A stretch of DNA of 64,000 nt from Victivallis lenta (lineage in GTDB: Bacteria > Verrucomicrobiota > Lentisphaeria > Victivallales > Victivallaceae), in contig NZ_VUNS01000001.1 of the NCBI RefSeq assembly GCF_009695545.1, positions 1 through 64,000 on the forward strand, written 5' to 3'. A program made the position numbers and the translations under genes. The notes beneath the pieces were generated by a model. It was given only the letters and a program-made list of their open reading frames with translations. It searched no databases and was not told the DNA's origin. Below are positions 61,541 to 64,000 of the stretch, one piece after another; positions within the stretch are counted from its first letter, which is position 1, and every line of letters begins with the position of its first letter.

Positions 61541-61996
61541 ATGAGATACATACGAAAAATCAACGGATACGTCGAGGAGTCGCCCATCCCGCCCTATCGC
61601 GGCGCGGAATACTACGCCGCACACGGCTACCTGAGAAGCGACAGCACGCTGCCGCTTTCGCGCCTGGACATCGTGAACGGCGAGATCATCGAACTTCCCG
61701 AGCCGGAACCGACGGAAGAATGGGTGGATAAGGAAGCGTTCATCAACGCGCTCTATGCGCTGATTCCAGCGGATCAGCTGGCGGCGGCGCTACAGAACCC
61801 GGATACCTTCAAGCAGGGCATTGCGGGACTGGCGCTGCTGACCTCCGACGCTGCTCCCGGCGGACAGATCGACCTGATGGACCCGCGCGTTCCGGCCTGG
61901 CTCGCCGCGTTCGATCTGACCCTCGAAGCAGTCCGGGCGAAAATGGAGGAATCGGCGGAGGCGCAGGCGGAACAGGAGGTGACGAATGCAGATTGA
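61541..61996 (+). CDS. Hypothetical protein of the phage-like module, 151 aa
   Basis: The protein begins MRYIRKINGYVEESPIPPYRGAEYYAAHGYLRSDS, a pattern seen in short phage chaperone/tail-assembly-like proteins that follow fibre genes. It continues with an acidic Glu/Pro stretch, a helical region (FINALYALIPADQLAAALQ) and an Ala/Glu-rich tail. GGAGGAA precedes the ATG. A tail-fibre assembly or chaperone role is only suggested by position. Confidence 0.6.
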   Translation: MRYIRKINGYVEESPIPPYRGAEYYAAHGYLRSDSTLPLSRLDIVNGEIIELPEPEPTEEWVDKEAFINALYALIPADQLAAALQNPDTFKQGIAGLALLTSDAAPGGQIDLMDPRVPAWLAAFDLTLEAVRAKMEESAEAQAEQEVTNAD

Positions 61997-62363
61997 ACTT
62001 CACTCCGAGGATGAACGCGGCAATATCGTCCGTCTGCTGAAGCCGGTGAAATTCCGGTTCCGCGAGAAAACGTTCATCGTGCATGCCGGATTCGAGTGCG
62101 ACGGCGTGAGCGTCCCGCGTCCGGCATGGCCGCTGGTGTCGCCGCAGATCGATCCGCGCAGCCTCCGGGCCGGAATCGCGCACGACTACATTTACCGGGT
62201 TCAGCCGGAGGGCTGGACGCGCGCCGAAGCCGACCTGATGTTTTTGTGTTTCCTGATTGAAGACGGCCTCGCTGTGCCGCGCGCACTGGCCGCCTACGCC
62301 GCCGTCCGCGTTTGTGGCTGGAAGGCGTGGAACGACAACCGCAAACTGCTGGAGGGCGCGTAA
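61986..62363 (+). CDS. DUF1353 family protein
   Basis: A 125-aa protein with the DUF1353 signature: FECDGVSVPRPAWPLV, GIAHDYIYR and AEADLMFLCFLIEDG. The family is small and phage-associated, often near lysis genes, without established biochemistry. It overlaps both neighbours by a few bases, as phage genes do. Confidence 0.88.
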   Translation: MQIELHSEDERGNIVRLLKPVKFRFREKTFIVHAGFECDGVSVPRPAWPLVSPQIDPRSLRAGIAHDYIYRVQPEGWTRAEADLMFLCFLIEDGLAVPRALAAYAAVRVCGWKAWNDNRKLLEGA

Positions 62364-62578
62364 TGGAAACAACCGTTGAAGCGATCGTGAAGCTGCTTGC
62401 GGTGATCGTGCCGATTTGCGGCGGCCTGCTCTGGATCATCAAGCAGAACCGCCGGATCGAAAAAAGTCAGGCGGCCATGCTGAAGAAGGTAAACAAGATC
62501 GACAAACATAAAGTGTCGTACAAAGTGTGCGACCAGCGCCGGGCTGAATGCCCGTGCAAAACCAGCAAAGGAGACTGA
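62363..62578 (+). CDS. Small membrane protein, holin-like position
   Basis: A 71-aa protein with one hydrophobic helix (residues 8-26, IVKLLAVIVPICGGLLWII) followed by a basic Lys-rich coiled segment and two CxxC-like Cys pairs at the end (VCDQRRAECPCK). It starts at the last base of the DUF1353 stop. A holin or spanin-like role fits its place but is not shown by sequence. Confidence 0.6.
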   Translation: METTVEAIVKLLAVIVPICGGLLWIIKQNRRIEKSQAAMLKKVNKIDKHKVSYKVCDQRRAECPCKTSKGD

Positions 62579-62582
62579 AACC

Positions 62583-62999
62583 ATGAAAAAAATCATCATC
62601 GCCCTCGCCGTCATCGCCGCCACGCTGCTGCTGCCGGGATGCAGCCACAACACGGGAGCCTTCACGCTCGGAACCCGGATCAATGCCGGGCTCGATCCGC
62701 AGAACGCGACGGCGAACCTCAGCTATACGGACGGCCTGAACGTCGTCGACGTCAGCCGGGAGAACACAAGCTGGGATATCGAAATCGACGCCGACAACGG
62801 CGTTTCGGTCGACGACAGTACCGGAACCGTCAAAGGCGTGAAACGCCTGCGCCGCGACGTCGGACCGCAGATCACCGGCTATCTGGTCGACCTCGCGGCC
62901 AAAGACCCGGAAATGGCGAAAACGTATGTGAAATCGATGAAACTCTACTGGCAGTACCGCCTCGAAAAGCTGCGGGAGGCAGACAGCCGGACGGAGTGA
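62583..62999 (+). CDS. Lipoprotein of the phage-like module
   Basis: A 138-aa protein with a signal peptide ending in the lipobox LLLPGC (Cys20), then a mature domain with DVSRENTSWDIEIDADNGVSVDDSTGTVKGVKRLRR. It starts 4 bp after the small membrane protein. An outer-membrane lipoprotein next to a membrane protein recalls spanin pairs, but homology is not evident. Confidence 0.7.
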   Translation: MKKIIIALAVIAATLLLPGCSHNTGAFTLGTRINAGLDPQNATANLSYTDGLNVVDVSRENTSWDIEIDADNGVSVDDSTGTVKGVKRLRRDVGPQITGYLVDLAAKDPEMAKTYVKSMKLYWQYRLEKLREADSRTE

Positions 63000-63205
63000 A
63001 CAGACCGCGGGACGCTCCGAAAGTGCAAACCGATCCACTCTGACCGTTATTTCCGGCAGGATCACGGATATGCGGAAAAAACATCCCCTGATCGTCGGAA
63101 TGGGCAGTACCATTCAACGTCTCAACACGGCGTTGACAAGTTGAGACGTCCAAATCCGACCGGGGCTGAACGAATTCGAACAGAAGGAAACGGAAAGAAA
63201 CAAAA

Positions 63206-63241
63206 AACGGCACCGGTGAAGTTTTCTCCACCGGCGCCGTT
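63206..63241 (-). terminator. Terminator of the RRM protein gene
   Basis: AACGGCACCGGTG (63206-63218) pairs with CACCGGCGCCGTT (63229-63241) with one mismatch. On the minus strand the stem is followed by TTTTT. It may also end the plus-strand module. Confidence 0.8.
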
Positions 63242-63273
63242 TCTAGTTCACTGATACGCGAAGCGTACCGGGG

Positions 63274-63576
63274 TCAGAAGCGACGGCCGCCGCCGAAACC
63301 GCCGCGGCTGCCGCCTTCACGACGCGGACGTTCCTCACGGGGACGCGCCTCGTTGACCACGAGCTCGCGGCCGCCCTGCTTCGTGCCGTTGATCGCCTCG
63401 ATCGCGGCCTGTGCTTCACCGGCATTGTCCATTTCGACGAAGCCGAAGCCCTTGGCGCGGCCGGTGTCACGGTCCATGACCAGACGGGCGCTCGAAACGC
63501 CGCCGTAGGTCCCGAACAGGTTCCGGAGGTCGTCTTCGCTCATCGAGTAAGGCATGTTTCCGACGTAGATATTCAT
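63274..63576 (-). CDS. RRM-domain RNA-binding protein (cold-shock/glycine-rich type)
   Basis: A 100-aa protein with a single RNA recognition motif: RNP2 NIYVGNMPY (residues 2-10) and RNP1 GRAKGFGFVEM (about 42-52). The C-terminal tail is Arg/Gly-rich (REERPRREGGSRGGFGGG). Such proteins are post-transcriptional regulators in cyanobacteria and PVC-group bacteria, often cold-induced. AAGGAAG precedes the ATG. A 400-bp upstream region could hold a structured leader. Confidence 0.92.
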   Translation of the reverse strand: MNIYVGNMPYSMSEDDLRNLFGTYGGVSSARLVMDRDTGRAKGFGFVEMDNAGEAQAAIEAINGTKQGGRELVVNEARPREERPRREGGSRGGFGGGRRF

Positions 63577-64000
63577 TTTTCTTCCTTTTCCGCGGCAAAT
63601 ATGCACGCTTTTTCTCTCCCCGTACTTCGTTATGACACAATTGAATATACTTCCGCATTGCGACACCGGACAGAGGGGGAGAGAAATAATCTGCAACCAT
63701 CTGGAATGAGCCTGCGGAATATCCTGAAACGGCCTTATGACCGGAGGACCTTTGGCATCGGCGCTTTCGGAAGCGCCTGCTTACGGTAGGAACGTACCAA
63801 ATCAAAAACTTTCTGAAAATGCCCGGAGGGGGGTGCTTATTCCATAAAAATGCCGACGCCGGCAAATCGTTCACCCGGAAATTCCGAACTTTGGTTAAGA
63901 ATATAACTGCCGTTTCCGCAATTACAACCGAAATTTCAGATATTTTGCGTTTATTTTTAAGAGACCGCTCAAAAGCGCTCCGAATCCCCGGCTTTCCACT
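63577..64000. other. Upstream region of the RRM gene
   Basis: About 420 bp without a convincing gene. It contains GC-rich stretches able to form short stems (for example ATGCCGACGCCGGCA). It is probably the leader and promoter area of the RRM gene, and no specific regulatory element is identified. Confidence 0.4.

Noticed and set aside
1-64000. CRISPR arrays or cas genes
   Set aside because: No regularly spaced direct repeats and no Cas-like protein seen on either strand.

Overview
The window looks like a chromosomal segment of a Lentisphaerota bacterium close to Victivallis. This rests on protein features, not on a database search. The main clues are secreted pseudopilins with the near-invariant N-terminus [19 protein letters not shown] paired with secreted glycoside hydrolases, many Gfo/Idh/MocA, ThuA and sugar-isomerase type genes, and a GC-rich backbone cut by AT-rich islands. 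No rRNA, CRISPR array or replication origin was seen.

Layout. (1) 1-10.25 kb is an AT-rich accessory zone next to tRNA-Ser(GCT). It holds two paralogous secreted proteins, a 5'-truncated HExxH protein, a degenerate IS200/IS605-like element, a broken tyrosine integrase, and then an island (about 3801-10254) flanked by a 15-bp repeat of the tRNA-Ser 3' end. The island carries a short-Argonaute/TIR-APAZ (SPARTA-type) defence operon with its own XRE regulator. Divergent from it is an operon of a small ORF, a DUF2924 protein and a large serine recombinase. (2) 10.4-17.1 kb: nagA, a sugar nucleotidyltransferase plus N-acetylhexosamine kinase-like pair (amino-sugar salvage), a MATE transporter with MarR regulator, and a GntR-type regulator. 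(3) 17.1-33.3 kb: two cassettes of regulator, pseudopilin and glycosidase (GntR and LacI versions), a split KdpD/histidine kinase/NtrC-type regulator system with a visible sigma-54 promoter and paired upstream palindromes, and a sugar-catabolic operon opposite an AraC regulator. (4) 33.3-38.3 kb: a candidate structured RNA, two small ORFs, and a 3.9-kb island bounded by a 19-bp repeat of the tRNA-Lys(CTT) 3' end. That island carries an orphan AT-rich 651-aa protein with a C-terminal PD-(D/E)XK-like nuclease signature, plus an integrase fragment fused to decayed fibronectin-III-like repeats. (5) 38.4-58.7 kb: mostly housekeeping genes (YgjP-like metallopeptidase, Fe-alcohol dehydrogenase, ruvA, nadC, PTS IIA, Xaa-Pro peptidase, plsY, gpsA, argC, DUF349 protein, htpG, tRNA-Ser(TGA), amidase, Tam-like methyltransferase, HAD phosphatase, phosphodiester glycosidase, AraC regulator, Gfo/Idh/MocA dehydrogenase). 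(6) 58.7-63.0 kb: an isolated phage-tail/lysis-like module with a mosaic LamG-type protein, then an RRM RNA-binding protein.

How it fits together. The backbone suggests an anaerobic degrader of host or plant glycans: exported glycosidases co-expressed with pseudopilins, intracellular GlcNAc/GalNAc salvage and oxidoreductive sugar catabolism. Both defence-like cargos sit at the 3' ends of tRNA genes in islands that also carry recombinases or their remains. The SPARTA locus is a known defence type. The 651-aa putative nuclease, the paired regulator-pseudopilin-glycosidase cassettes, and the shared operator arrangement between defence and recombinase operons are the least explained parts of the window.
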